From Zygnema cylindricum (taxonomy: Eukaryota; Streptophyta; Zygnematophyceae; Zygnematales; Zygnemataceae), in NCBI GenBank assembly GCA_037447655.1, contig JBBHKE010003457.1, positions 1-64,000 of the forward strand: DNA of 64,000 nt, given 5' to 3'. The notes beneath the pieces are model-generated. The model was not told the DNA's origin and did no database searches. It saw nothing but the letters and a program-made list of their open reading frames with translations. Both the position numbers and the translations under genes were made by a program. Of the stretch, positions 23,313 to 33,729 are shown in pieces. Numbering within the stretch: the first letter of the stretch is position 1; every line of letters begins with the position of its first letter.

Positions 23313-24006
23313 TGTTGTTTTTGGAAACCTTTCAAACTCAACGCAGCAGGGCAACTGCTATACTGACAGAAAGCGCAATGCGTACGCAGAAGAATGAATA
23401 CAGCAGAGCACGCAGCAAAGAGTAGCGCAGGGCGAAGAAGAAGCGAGCAGGGCTGCAACACAGAGACAACGCAACCACGACATATTATATATGTTCGACG
23501 TACAACTAACGACATATTCTTAATAAGATCTACAGGATATAACCGATAGATACACCATCTGGTAGTAACTCATGAGCTTAGTGATAGCTCAGTGGTAGCT
23601 TAGTGATATCTCAGTGGTAGCTTGACAGATTAGTGGTAGCTTGGTTGTTTGACGTACCTCTAAAGTACACTGGTGTTGCCAGTGCAACACAAGTATAAGA
23701 CTTAGGACATAGAACATATCTTGTATCCAGACTTCCAAGTAGTAAAACTGCAGACTGTTTTGGGAAATTTTGAGTATTATATCTTGAGTGTTGTCAGGTC
23801 AATTGTGCTGAAACTTTGGGAGTTATCAACTTAATGCTACTCTATATTCTGATAGAGTTTTGTGAGGTTTGGATGCTCGTATAAGAATTGGTGAGCACTT
23901 GAGAACAGCTTTTTGATAGGATTCTTGATAGCTTCTGAGAGTGTATCATATCTACTTCTACTACTACTACTGCTCCTCCACCTGCACCGGTGGTTGAAGA
24001 ACAACA
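23313..24006 (+). mobile_element. Copia family D 5' LTR
   Basis: 694 bp, TGTTGTTTTTGG to GAACAACA, directly followed by the PBS GGTTATGGGCCT (24007-24018). It inserted into the RNase H end of the A(+) element. The last 80 bp encode a Thr/Pro-rich stretch ending in EEQQ, in frame with Gag. Near 23575-23640 a short AGTGGTAGCT-type repeat is present. Confidence 0.85.
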
Positions 24007-24018
24007 GGTTATGGGCCT
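24007..24018 (+). promoter_or_regulatory. Primer-binding site of Copia D
   Basis: GGTTATGGGCCT fits the initiator tRNA-Met anticodon stem-loop (complement of GGCCCATAACC) over eleven bases. It overlaps the VMGL codons of Gag. Confidence 0.75.
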
Positions 24019-24762
24019 GTCATCAAGAATACCTATCTTTCAAGGGAAAAGTATGTTTACCGGGCGGACATGGTGGAGACACAGTTTAAGAATGTCAATC
24101 TCTTGGACATATTGGATGGTTCTCTGGATGAATCTGATCCGGCATGGTCTAAGAAAAATACGCAAGCTCGTTTTATTCTCAAATTCTGTATATCTGAGGA
24201 CTTAGCTATGTCTTAAATAAAAATGGAAAAAGTAATTGATATCTGGAAATCTCTTAAAAATGATTATGAAAAAGCTTATGTCTAGGAAGAACTCTTATTG
24301 GTTGGAAAAATTTGGGACTATAAGTACACTGGCAGTTCCATGGCTGAATATTCTAACAAGTTTTGCATCCTTGTAGATGCACATGCTTGTGCAGGTGGGG
24401 AGTTTCCTCAATTTCAACAGGCAGCGCTGCTCATGATGGGTCTCCCTCGTAGTATGAAAGGCGCATGTGATATGCTCAAACAGATCGATAAAGCTAGCTG
24501 GACTTTACAGTTAGCCATCAATATTTTGCTAGAAGAGGAAACTACATCTAATATTCTCAATGTTCAGCAGGTAGAGGCTTTTAACTCATACTTTGAGAGG
24601 AAAGGTCAGTTTAATCAGCAAAGAAATCTGTCTAATCAGTTCAGACAGTTTAATCAGGGTAGGAATAGACAATCCAACAATGCATGTTTTTAGTGTCGTG
24701 AGAGAGGTCATGGATACAAATTTTGTCCCAAGCTTAAAAAAGCTGACGATACAGGTTTATAC
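24011..24762 (+). pseudogene. Copia family D gag
   Basis: Gag begins MGLSSRIPIFQGK; a frame break follows within about 20 codons. The capsid part at 24298-24693 reads well (YTGSSMAEYSNKF, QQAALLMMGLPRS). The C-terminus is Gln/Asn/Arg-rich, and the CCHC knuckle (CFxCRERGHGYKFC) has a stop codon inside it at 24691. Other stops lie at 24206 and 24282. Confidence 0.85.
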
Positions 24763-25584
24763 ATGTCGGGATGGCAACAAAGTCAGTTTTACAAAAACTA
24801 CGAGGTGTCTACACCTCGTGGAAATGCACTATTTTTAGCAGCTTCATCACTCCAGGATGAGACTTTGACATTTTCTGAGGAAGATGAAACGGATCTATTC
24901 GCCATGGCGGCAGCGATGGAGGGCGCTAAGGACCCTGGATGGATAATGAACACGGGAGCGTCAGCCCACATGTGCTGGAACAAAGCCATCTTCAAAAATA
25001 TGAAAACAACGCCGGAGAAAAATATTTATTATGCTTGTGGAATGAGTGTTCAGACTCGTGCTGTGGGTGATGCGTCTTTGCTAGTTGATGTGGAGGGCAA
25101 AGCAACTGAAAGGACTCTTCACAATGTCTTGTTTGTGCTTGACTTTAAGAAAAATCTGTTTTCTACGTCTTTGGTAGAGAGTAAAGGCTTTGAGGTTAAT
25201 TTGAAAAATGATAGGCAGGTTGTTAGCAAAAATGGCAAAGTCGCAGTTACCGGTACTAGAGATATTAGCAAGTTATACCGAATAGATATGGCTAATACCA
25301 AGGAGAATGATGTTCTGTACTCCGGTGTTTTGCATTCAGATGAGTTGTTGCATAAGAGATTAGGACATGTAAACTATGATAGTTTGAGAAAAATGGTCAT
25401 TGTTGGAAAAATAGAGGGTGTCTCAATTACAGATGAGCCAATCAAAACATGTGATGGCTGCGCTTTGGGCAAAATCCACAAACTACCATTTCCTAAAGAG
25501 ACTGAGCATCGGTCCACGAGACTTTTACAACAAATTCATTCGGATGTTTTTGGTCCTGCGAAGGTTCCTTCTGCCGAGGAATGA
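24763..25584 (+). pseudogene. Copia family D protease and GAG-pre-integrase
   Basis: An open frame of 273 codons. The protease motif is GWIMNTGASAHMC, with Asn-Thr-Gly in place of Asp-Ser-Gly, so the catalytic aspartate is lost. GAG-pre-integrase LLHKRLGHVNYDSL lies at about 25345, and the integrase zinc finger CDGCALGKIHKLPFP at about 25450. A frameshift near 25580 leads into the integrase core. Confidence 0.9.
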
Positions 25585-26255
25585 AATATATGGTCACGTT
25601 CACAGATCATTTCTCCAGGTTTACAAAAGTTTACTTCATGAAAGAGAAGAGTGAGGTGTTTGGTCACTTCAAACACTACAAAGCATGGGCTGAATTAATT
25701 CATAATTTATCTATTATACAGCTCAGATCGGACAATGGTGGTGAATATACTTCGAAAGAATTTGAAACTTTTTTACTCGAGGAAGGCATAAGTCATCTGT
25801 TGATTGTTCCATATTCGCGGGAACAAAATGGGTTGTCGGAAAGATTAAATAGAACTCTCACGGAGAGCTCGAGGTCGATGCTCGCAGATAAAAATGTGGA
25901 TCCGAAATTCTGGGCTGAGGCTCTAAATTGTGCAGTTTATATTAAGAATAGGATAGGATCAAAATCGGTAAAATCTACTCCTTACGAGACAGGTACCAAA
26001 CTTGATGTTAGCCATTTCAAAGTCTTTGGTTGTAAATGTTTTATCTTAGATACGTCTACAAATAAATGGAAAATGGAATCGAAGGGATTACCGGGTATTT
26101 TGTTAGGATATGATGACCACTCAAAAGGTTACATAGTCTTTGTGTTTGAGAGGCAGAAAATAGTTGTAGCAAGGAATATCATTGTCAAAGATGAACTAGA
26201 CTCGATAGATTTATTTCACATGACAGAGCAGCAAAAGCAGCAAAAAGTACAGTAG
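25581..26255 (+). pseudogene. Copia family D integrase core and C-terminus
   Basis: Contains TFTDHFSRFTKVYF, RSDNGGEYTSKEF with the catalytic Asp preserved, SREQNGLSERLNRT, FWAEALNCAVYIKNR and FGCKCFILDT. The frame ends at 26255 in a Gln/Lys-rich tail. It corresponds to 20800-21450 of the A element. Confidence 0.92.
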
Positions 26256-27015
26256 TATGTCATCTTAGATTGCATGCAAGAAATTGTCCCGCAGGTGCAA
26301 CATTCTTCGCTGATGACTCCAGAATCAGACTCTCTCCAACTTCCTCAACACGTTCAGTTCCAACCGAACCAACAGCAGTCAATGCACACGGATCGCAACC
26401 AGCGCAATCAGCGCAATGCGCGGCAATCGACGATCTAAGCCTCAGAATTTTTGGGGGGAAGAAGATCGAGCAGCCGCCTACAAGCAAGCTCTCACTTTGC
26501 CTACTCGGCAGCCTCAGAGGAGCCCTTGACCATCCAAGAGGCCTTCTCATCACTAGAGCGGAATCACTGGATTAAGGCAGCAAACGACGAAATGAAGTCG
26601 ATCATGGAGGCACAAACTTGGGAACTTGTGGACCTTCCTCCGGACCGAAAAGCGATCGGCAGCAAATGGGTATTCAAGGTGAAGTTAAATCCCGATAACA
26701 CCATTGAACGCTATAAGGCCAGACTTGTGGCGAAGGGTATAATCAAAAGGAAGGAATCGATTTTGAAGAAACATTTTCTTCGGTTGTAAGATTTCCAAAA
26801 GTTAGGATTTTGCTGTCCCTAGCTGCTATAGAAGATATGGAAATTCATCAGATTGATGTAAAGACGACCTTTTTGCACGGAGAACTAGAAGAGACCATTT
26901 ACATGTAGCAGCCTGAAAAGTATGCAGAACTAGGAAAAGAGCACTTAGTATGCAAGTTGCTAAAATCCTTGTACTGCCTAAAATAAGCCCCTAGTTAATG
27001 GAATCGTACATTTAC
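26256..27015 (+). pseudogene. Copia family D reverse transcriptase, N-terminal part only
   Basis: A linker with several frame changes is followed by the RT start at 26560-26745 (WELVDLPPDRKAIGSKWVF, YKARLVAKG). Downstream, frames shift and stops appear (26788, 26908). Similarity ends near 27015, before the YVDD motif, so polymerase palm and RNase H are missing. No 3' LTR of family D is seen before the gap. Confidence 0.8.
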
Positions 27016-27234
27016 CAGAGAAGATCAAGAGGCACGTTTTTCCAGCAGAAATGTAGTTAGACTACTTAAAGGTATAGAAGATATCGTCGATCCCTGTCGT
27101 TTTAGGATTGAAAACCTTTAGAATGTTGGCTTCTTTTACAAAGAAGTTTTAGCTAAGGAAGGAAAACTAATATGGGAAGCGGTGTTCAGACCGGAATATC
27201 GCAAGTTACCACAATAGCCCTAAANNNNNNNNNN
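27016..27234. other. Unassigned stretch and 10-N assembly gap
   Basis: 27016-27224 has no similarity I can name. 27225-27234 are ten Ns, a placeholder gap of unknown true size, probably across retrotransposon sequence. Confidence 0.9.
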
Positions 27235-27492
27235 TGTCTGATATTGAAAGTCTTTTTGCCTCACACATTTGTGAGCGGAATTGATTGAAATTTTGTGTGT
27301 GTGTTCCTTTGTATGTTATCTACATTGTGGCAAATTTTCAGGACGTTTGCAGCGTTTTTCTGAAAGTTATAGTCTGTCAAAGTTGCTGTTCAGGCATCGG
27401 TATTTGTGGAAGCTTCCTCTCTTGATTTGTTCTACGATGACTACTGCTGCATCTTCTTCATCTTCAGTACCAACACTTGTCTCAGAACAACA
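27235..27492 (+). mobile_element. Copia family B LTR, 3' part
   Basis: Matches 15270-15455 and continues to the LTR end GAACAACA. The ATG at 27435 opens a short Ser/Thr/Ala-rich frame ending in SEQQ at the LTR edge. No PBS follows, so this is a 3' or solo LTR. Its 5' part lies in or beyond the gap. Confidence 0.75.
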
Positions 27493-28859
27493 GTCGTCGC
27501 TACTTTAGCTACGAGAATGTCTCGTCGCTAAATGAATTCTCAGTACTAAATCCTAACAGGTAGGAAGGCAAATACTTGTACATTCTAAAATATGACAAAA
27601 CTCCATGCTTCGAATGAATAGAAATTGTAACCATTAAATTCTCGAAGGTGATCGTGACCGTGAGAAGTGTTTGACTGGTGCCCATAACCAAGTGGAGGGG
27701 TAGAAGTGGAAGCATAAGAGTGGTTGTAGAGGTAGTTACCATGCTCAAAGATTAGGAAAAGGACAAAAGAAAAACATCCACAAAGGTAAACAAACACTAC
27801 TTCGTGGTCAAGACCCGGAAAAAGAAAATGTTCCATGTAAATTTAGTTTTAGTCAATATTATTTGCTTACTGCTTACTTATTTTAAAATAACTCTTTTTA
27901 AAGCATTTACAAGTACAGTCTAGTATAAAGTACAAATTTTTAGCACCTTGGATATTATTTACTTGGTAAAGTTAAGTATTAGAAAATTGAAACTGTCATT
28001 TAAATTTAAAAGTAGTTGCAAAAGTGATTTGTTACCCATTGAGAGGAACTAATTATTGGGTAAAAACTTTGGAATCCAAGCTTTTATTCATTCTCTTTCA
28101 AATCTAAGATGTTAGTTTTTTTGCAGCTCAAAATAATCTTCCACTACCTTGCTATCTAACCATTTACCGATTATTTTTGACAAAGTGAATAAAAAAAAAC
28201 ATTTTGTGGTAGTTTTAACCCTAATTAATCTTTTAAACAAAAAGTACATGTAAATGCAACTCAATTGAAAGTGGTAGTATAAACAAATGACATATAAGTA
28301 AACTCAAGTACACACAAAAAACATATAAAATTAAATTAAATCCGATTTCAAATAAATAATGAGTACATAAAGAATATGTACAAGAGAAAAAAAGGGTACG
28401 TGCGAAGAACATCAATGGGACAGCATTTTAAGTTATTTTTTTGTCATTTACACAACGGGTTATATTAGCTTACAATTGACGTTTAAAGTTTTTGATCACT
28501 TGTAATTTGAAAATTTTCACAAATATTGTGTTTTTCAGGAAATAATTATTCAAAGATCCAATGTTTTGAAATTTATGTATATGTATACATTGTTGAACAA
28601 ATAAGCAACTTTGTATTTCCATGTTTCCATGTTCGCCATTTTTCCAAAACAAATGATTGGAAAAATTAGAACCATTATCAACTCTATAGCGAATATTGAT
28701 TTGTGGCCCAATGTTAAATGATAAACAAAATGTTCAAATCAAGTATCCAAATTGTATACAAAAAAAAACTTAAGAAAAGAACCATCAAAGCAAGGACGTT
28801 TGAAAAATGGCGTGGACCACAATTAAAACAGTGAGTAACAAACTACACAGTTTAAAGGA
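27493..28859. other. AT-rich stretch without a recognised gene
   Basis: No domain, tRNA or known repeat is recognised. A minus-strand frame at 27836-27585 (83 codons) has a hydrophobic N-terminal segment (VVFVYLCGCFSFVLFLIF) and a Gly/His/Tyr-rich tail. It could encode a small membrane protein, but nothing else supports that. Confidence 0.4.
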
Positions 28860-29130
28860 ATTTTGAAACGGTTTAAGGGTTTTACGGATTGCCAAAAACT
28901 GAGATTCTAAGGGACTCTAGCAAGGTTTCAGGTTTTTTTAAATGGGTTTTACTTAGGGTTTTCTAAAGCATACTAGGGTTTCTACAGCGAATTTAAGGTT
29001 TTACTTAGGGCTTCGGAGTTTTCCTGTTTAGGTTTAGGTCTATAATTTAGTGTGAGAGTTTCAATTTGAGGGTTTCTAGTTTCGGCTTTGCGGTATAGAA
29101 TAAAAGGTTTAAGGTTGAGGGTCAGGATTC
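28860..29130. repeat. Degenerate TTTAGGG-like (telomere-type) stretch
   Basis: Words such as TTAGGGTTTT, TAGGGTTT, TAAGGGTTTT and GAGGGTTT recur irregularly on the plus strand over about 270 bp. They resemble decayed plant-type telomere repeats, but no two perfect units are adjacent. Confidence 0.35.
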
Positions 29131-29222
29131 AAGATTAAGATTTGACCAAAAAGGTTCAAGGTGCGCCAATATCTCAATCCGCCTTCGTTTTCAAAAAGTT
29201 TCGAGCCTTCGCACGTTCACTC

Positions 29223-29749
29223 TATTGAGGATCGGCAATATTTAACATATTGCATGGGCGCCAAATTGTAAAATTTGGAAAATGGCCTAGCCGGGGATCG
29301 AACCCGGGACCTTGTGTTAGCCGTACACTAGCTCTACCAACTAAGCTACTCGGCCGATGTGCATGCAAATGCTTAAAATAAAATTTAAGGCAATAATCGG
29401 TGCACTTGCCGAACCACCATTTACTGCGATACACACGTGTGGAGTCTGAAGTGGACCTTTCTCCAACATGCACCCTCACTATCTTCTCTATCTCGTGTTG
29501 CTTGCCAACTCCCCTTACCCGTCACCATCTGAGAGATTCACATTCTATAGGAGCCAAAAGTGAAACTTTGAAAAATGCTAAGTCGGGGATCGCGCGGGAC
29601 CTTAGTAATGGACACTAGCTCTACCACCTAAGCAACTGGCCGATGTGCATGGAAGCACGAAACCGAATTTCATGACAATGAGGCGCACTAGCTGAACCAT
29701 CATTTATTGCGATACACACGTGTGGAGTCCACTGGACATTCTTCCAACA
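29223..29749 (-). mobile_element. TRIM retroelement copy 1 with tRNA-like module in both LTRs
   Basis: On the minus strand: 5' LTR 29749-29528, internal region 29527-29469 (59 bp) and 3' LTR 29468-29223 (246 bp). LTRs start TGTTGGA and the 3' one ends TCCTCAATA, giving short inverted ends. The internal region lines up with that of copy 2 (TGGCAAGC...GAGAT...GTGAGGG). The PBS is decayed. There is no coding capacity. The 3' LTR carries a tRNA-like segment at 29283-29355 and the 5' LTR a more decayed one at about 29583-29641. No matching target duplication is visible. Confidence 0.8.
29283..29355 (-). other. tRNA-like Pol III promoter module in TRIM LTR
   Basis: It reads GGCCGAG-TA-GCTTAGTTGGTAGAGC, then an anticodon arm GTGT-ACGGCTA-ACAC (GGC at the anticodon position), then CCGGG-TTCGATC-CCCGG and CTAGGCC-A. 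It has good A and B boxes (TAGCTTAGTTGG; GGTTCGATCCC), with a TTTT-type stretch soon after. It folds as a near-complete tRNA, but residue 33 is C and it is embedded in an LTR, so it is tRNA-derived and not a cellular tRNA gene. Confidence 0.8.
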
Positions 29750-30488
29750 TTTCGTTGTCAATGTAAGTATGTTGATTCGAAGATAGTGTGGCTCGATTTC
29801 GTCGTGCGTGACGACGCGCATCTTTTTCCTTTAATTTCAATTGATATTTTTACCCCGGTTCGTTATATTATAGTGTACAAAGTGTATTTCGTTTCGTGCG
29901 TTTTAATATTTTTGCACAAGACTTACATTGTTATACTTCAATTTAAAGAGGTTTCGTTTCAATTTGCGTCTAAGTTAAATGTAACGCTTAGACAACTAAA
30001 TTTCAGTTTTTGCGGCTAAGTTAATATCCAATGTGCTCTCACCGTGGAGCTCACGTAACGACAAAAAGTGACTATCTGCAACACTTATTTGCATGTGGTT
30101 GCCACAGTTTTGTTACTGTAAAACTTCACCCACCGTGTGAATTGCTAAATTTATTATGATGGTCCACGTTAGTAAGCGCGGCAAAAGTTTAAGCGGTTGA
30201 AAAAATATTTTGAAAGTCAAAGCTATCCAAACGATTGACCGTCAAATATAGACTAAACGGTACTTTACTTGTACCAATGTGTACTTCGAACGTACAGTTT
30301 TTTACGAAATAACGTAAATTACTGTGCGCAACCAAAACAGTCACTACTATGATCAATTCCCCGGAACTAAACCGCCTGATCTCAATATTTCAACACCTCG
30401 AATGGTTGTTTAGGTCTTATCAAACTGAAACTAGTAAGCATAGAGAATTTCTAAATATTCTACAAGATTCGACACTACACCATAAATC
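29750..30488. other. Unassigned intergenic sequence
   Basis: No gene seen. The stretch 29897-29957 is similar to 33742-33803, which lies just beyond TRIM copy 2 (both contain TTTAAAGAGGTTTCGT). An unnamed dispersed repeat therefore flanks both TRIM copies. Confidence 0.5.
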
Positions 30489-30496
30489 GTTATTAG

Positions 30497-31386
30497 TACT
30501 GTTGTGTATCGGTAAGGATTTGTTGATAACCGATATGGGCCTTTTTTTGGGTAGCCGTTAATCAATACATTGATACAATATATTGTTATCAGTGTTATCG
30601 CCGATAAATAACTAATATTTATTGGTTATTTTCGGCGATAACACCGATATCGATATCTATTGGCGATATATCTACGGACTGTGCATATAAATGTACGGCC
30701 TGTTCACTCAACTGTAAGTGTTATTCCCCCGACGCGCCCTACTCACAACCCCTATCAACTGAGGTGCCTACGAATCATATCATTTGTACAAGCCGAAAGT
30801 ACAGTAGCTTGCATAAGGTATGTACAACTTTAGTACGGCTCTAGTTGAAACGATGTACCTTTCACATCCGACCCCATGGCTTTGTCCCTTTCTTTCTTAG
30901 GATCCACTGGAAACCCGCCACATGTTAATCTGTCCGTTTTTTTGGCATAAGTTGCCAAATGAGGCATTCGGGGATGCCTGCGCTCAAGTTGGCTGTCTGC
31001 TCGTATTTTCTAATTGAAAGTCGTCCGTGTGATTCTGGCGGCTCGCAAAATATTCTTTTGCGTCCATTGTACTCTGTGGCTGTCGTCATTTTTCCGTTCC
31101 ATAATCATCAGTTTGTTACAATGTCGTACGTCCCCGTAAATTTTTTCTTTTAGTTAACATGCCAGAAAGCGCTACAAAGTGCAACATATTTTTTCGTCAA
31201 AGTCTGTACATTTATTGTAAAAAAACTGTGCATTTCCCGTAAATTTTCTGTTCAATTTACCGGACAGAAGTTCCATCAAGAAAGTACAGAAAGTACAAAT
31301 ATATCGAGACCTCTGAGCGTTCGATGACCGATAACTATCAGTATTGTTGTTATCGAGATAATTTTTTTTACTGATACACAACACTA
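30497..31386 (+). mobile_element. hAT-like non-autonomous element, copy 1
   Basis: 890 bp with ends TACTGTTGTGTATCGGTAA and TGATACACAACACTA, flanked by the exact 8-bp duplication GTTATTAG (30489-30496, 31387-31394). The site fits the hAT preference nTnnnnAn. The interior near both ends is rich in GATAT/CGATA words. No transposase. Confidence 0.85.
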
Positions 31387-31394
31387 GTTATTAG

Positions 31395-32214
31395 ACTATA
31401 GAAATTATTAGTGTCAATAATGAATTAGTGTCATTGATGTTAATTTTTGTATCAATCCCATTGTGAAAAAAATGTTTGATTGTAATTTCTCAATAACGTT
31501 GATTTAAGTATACAGAATCCGACGTCATTACATATACGTTAAAATAGGTAGACGTACGAAATCTTACAATGTGTACCACGTCTCGTCCTTCCGTTGTAAT
31601 GAATCCATAGTACTAGTTTAGGTTTGCGGATGAACAATCATTACGCTGTTCATACTTATACACTAAAATAGGTACGAGTTCATTCTAAGCGCAAATCTGT
31701 ATGTAACCGAAATAAGTAAACAACAATTTCCGTACGAATTTCGGTAACCAAATATAGTGCTGTACTAACATTCACATTGCGTACACCACACTATTCATGA
31801 AGTAAGTAAGGTAACACCATTGACACTAATTTACAAGAACTGTAATTAACGTCACAGATAAATTATATTCATTCACTGTATTTCGGGTATCAATGTCAAA
31901 ATTTTCGGGTGCCGATATAGTGTACATAGGGCTAATAACCATTCACGGTGTAGAGCATGTGACCTTTTACAATAACGACAAACACACGCGACCGAATGGT
32001 CGCCATGGACTGCTGTCGCCTAATGACGAATAGGTAAGGGTGCAGAAACTGCGTTTTGAAGAAACGAATTCAATGCGAATTTCTAGTTCGGTGAAGAAGT
32101 CCGATACCCGTTTTTTTTTTTTTTTTTTTAGCTGTTCTAAGTCTTTTGTGACGTGACAAATCTTGTCCGTACGCACTTGATTGTCCTTTCAAAAGAGATT
32201 TGCCTTTGTATGTG
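31395..32214. other. Intergenic sequence, no feature seen
   Basis: AT-rich, with a 20-bp poly-T at 32110-32129. No coding or RNA signal is recognised. Confidence 0.5.
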
Positions 32215-32327
32215 TGTTGGAGGAATGTCCACTTTGGACTCCACACGTGTGTTTCGCAGTAAATGATGGTTCCGTTAGTGCGCCGTTCATTGCCGTAATT
32301 TCGGTTTTAGGCGCTTGCATGCACATC

Positions 32328-32400
32328 GGCCGGGTAGCTCAGTTAGTAGAGCTAGGATATGGCTAACACAAGGTCCCGGGTTCGATCCCCGGCTTGGCCA
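32328..32400 (+). other. tRNA-like module in the 5' LTR of TRIM copy 2
   Basis: A 73-nt tRNA-like unit. The seven-pair acceptor GGCCGGG/CTTGGCC includes two G-U pairs. It has D-arm GCTCAGTTAGTAGAGC, loop ATGGCTA (anticodon position GGC, T33 present) and T-arm CCGGG-TTCGATC-CCCGG. The anticodon stem is weak on the 5' side. TTTT follows two bases later, a possible Pol III stop. Confidence 0.8.
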
Positions 32401-32460
32401 TTTTCCAAAGTTTTCACTTTGGTGCCAATGCGATATGTTGAATATCGTTAATCCTTAATA

Positions 32461-32521
32461 TGGTATCATAGCAAGGGGGCGCTGGCAAGCCACAAGAGAT
32501 GGAGTACATCGTGAGGGGGCG
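32461..32521 (+). promoter_or_regulatory. PBS and polypurine tract of TRIM copy 2
   Basis: TGGTATCATAGC begins directly after the 5' LTR, and GTGAGGGGGCG directly precedes the 3' LTR. Only about 38 bp separate the two priming sites. The corresponding region of copy 1 is conserved in length (59 bp). Confidence 0.75.
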
Positions 32522-32557
32522 TGTTTGAGGAATGTCCACTTCGGACTCCACAGGTAG

Positions 32558-33536
32558 TGTTGAGATTTGAAATCTTTAGTTAGTAAATAGAGTAGACTTA
32601 GAATAGTTTCTAAAAAGTGGTATATAAGACTTACCTTTATTAGTGTTACAGTAGGCAAAGTACAATAGAGTGTATTGTACCTTTGCAGGTTATACGGAGT
32701 GACGTCGACACACTTCACGCAGCAGGCAATTGGAATCGCCAGATCAGACGGACGGAATCTGATCCGGATATCTCAGAACATATATGGTATGGCTATTTTT
32801 GGAGTTATACAGATTTTTTGGAATTATATGGTACGGAATATTTTTATGATCATTAAATATAAACGTCCGGATATTTCGGAAGTGAATTATGATCATTGAT
32901 TTGGAGAGACGTCGACGGACGCGATTCACGTGGGACCGCAAGTGACGAGGCGAGATTTACGTGGGACCACAAGTGACGAAGCACTCAGGTGCTTCGTACT
33001 ACACGACCACATTGGGCTATACTTTAGCGGCTACCGCTGACTAAGCATTTGGAACGTTTTGTGTACGGTTAGAACGTTTTGTGTACGGTTCAATGTCTGT
33101 AAATATCTGAATAACATTAGTTTGTATTTTAGTGTGATAAAAAATAGTATTCCATTAATCAGGTTTTTAGAAAATAATAATTAGGGTTTTGAGGTACATT
33201 GACGTGTCGTTAGTCAAGATAATAACCGTAGTAACGGTTACCCAAATTAGTGTAGATTAGTAGATAGACAATGTGAGTATATAACTTAGGACTTAGCCAA
33301 TTTTGTAATATCTAGTTTTGGGAATATGATTTTCTAAGGGCAGTTTTTAAGAAACTTCTAGACATCATATCTTATGGTTTACTAAGTCATTTAGGCTGCA
33401 ATTTTGGGAATTGTCAGTTTACTATATTTTGTATTATTGTGGCGAATTTGAAGCATATTGGATTTTTGAGTCATATTTTGTGTAAGTTCTAAGTTGGTTG
33501 TTGAGTAGGTACTTTGATAGTTTCTGTTGTTTTTCA
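32558..33536 (+). mobile_element. Probable solo LTR nested in the TRIM 3' LTR
   Basis: A 979-bp insert splits the 3' LTR of TRIM copy 2. It starts TGTTGAGATTTG and ends TTTTTCA, the usual TG...CA pattern, and has the general texture of the Copia LTRs in this window. No coding sequence and no clear 5-bp target duplication. Confidence 0.45.
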
Positions 33537-33596
33537 TGTTTCGCTAGTGCGCCAATCATTGTCGTAAATTCGGTTTCAGACGCTTCCATGGACATC

Positions 33597-33669
33597 GGCG
33601 GGGTAGCTTAGTTCGTATAACTAGTGTTTGACTAACACAAGGTCCCGGGTTCCGTCCCCGGCTTGGCCA
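33597..33669 (+). other. tRNA-like module in the 3' LTR of TRIM copy 2
   Basis: Same module as at 32328, with arm GTGT-TTGACTA-ACAC (GAC at the anticodon position) and a mutated T-loop (TTCCGTC). The three well-aligned modules differ at the anticodon position, so this position is not under selection as a decoder. Confidence 0.7.
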
Positions 33670-33729
33670 TTTTCCAAAGTTTTCACATTGGCGCCCATGC
33701 GATATGTTGAATATCACCGATCCTCAATA

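Larger units (their letters stand above)
32215..33729 (+). mobile_element. TRIM retroelement copy 2, complete, with nested insert
   Basis: 5' LTR 32215-32460 (246 bp, TGTTGGAGGA...CCTTAATA). PBS 32461-32472 TGGTATCATAGC, one base from the plant-type TGGTATCAGAGC that pairs with the 3' end of initiator tRNA-Met. The internal region is only 61 bp and ends in the polypurine-like GTGAGGGGGCG. The 3' LTR starts at 32522 (TGTTTGAGGA), is interrupted at 32553-33536, and resumes at 33537-33729 ending TCCTCAATA. It encodes nothing and must rely on proteins from other elements. Confidence 0.85.

Noticed and set aside
29283-29355. A cellular tRNA-Ala gene
   Set aside because: It recurs in four LTR copies with different anticodon bases, lacks T33 in this copy, and is embedded in a defined LTR.
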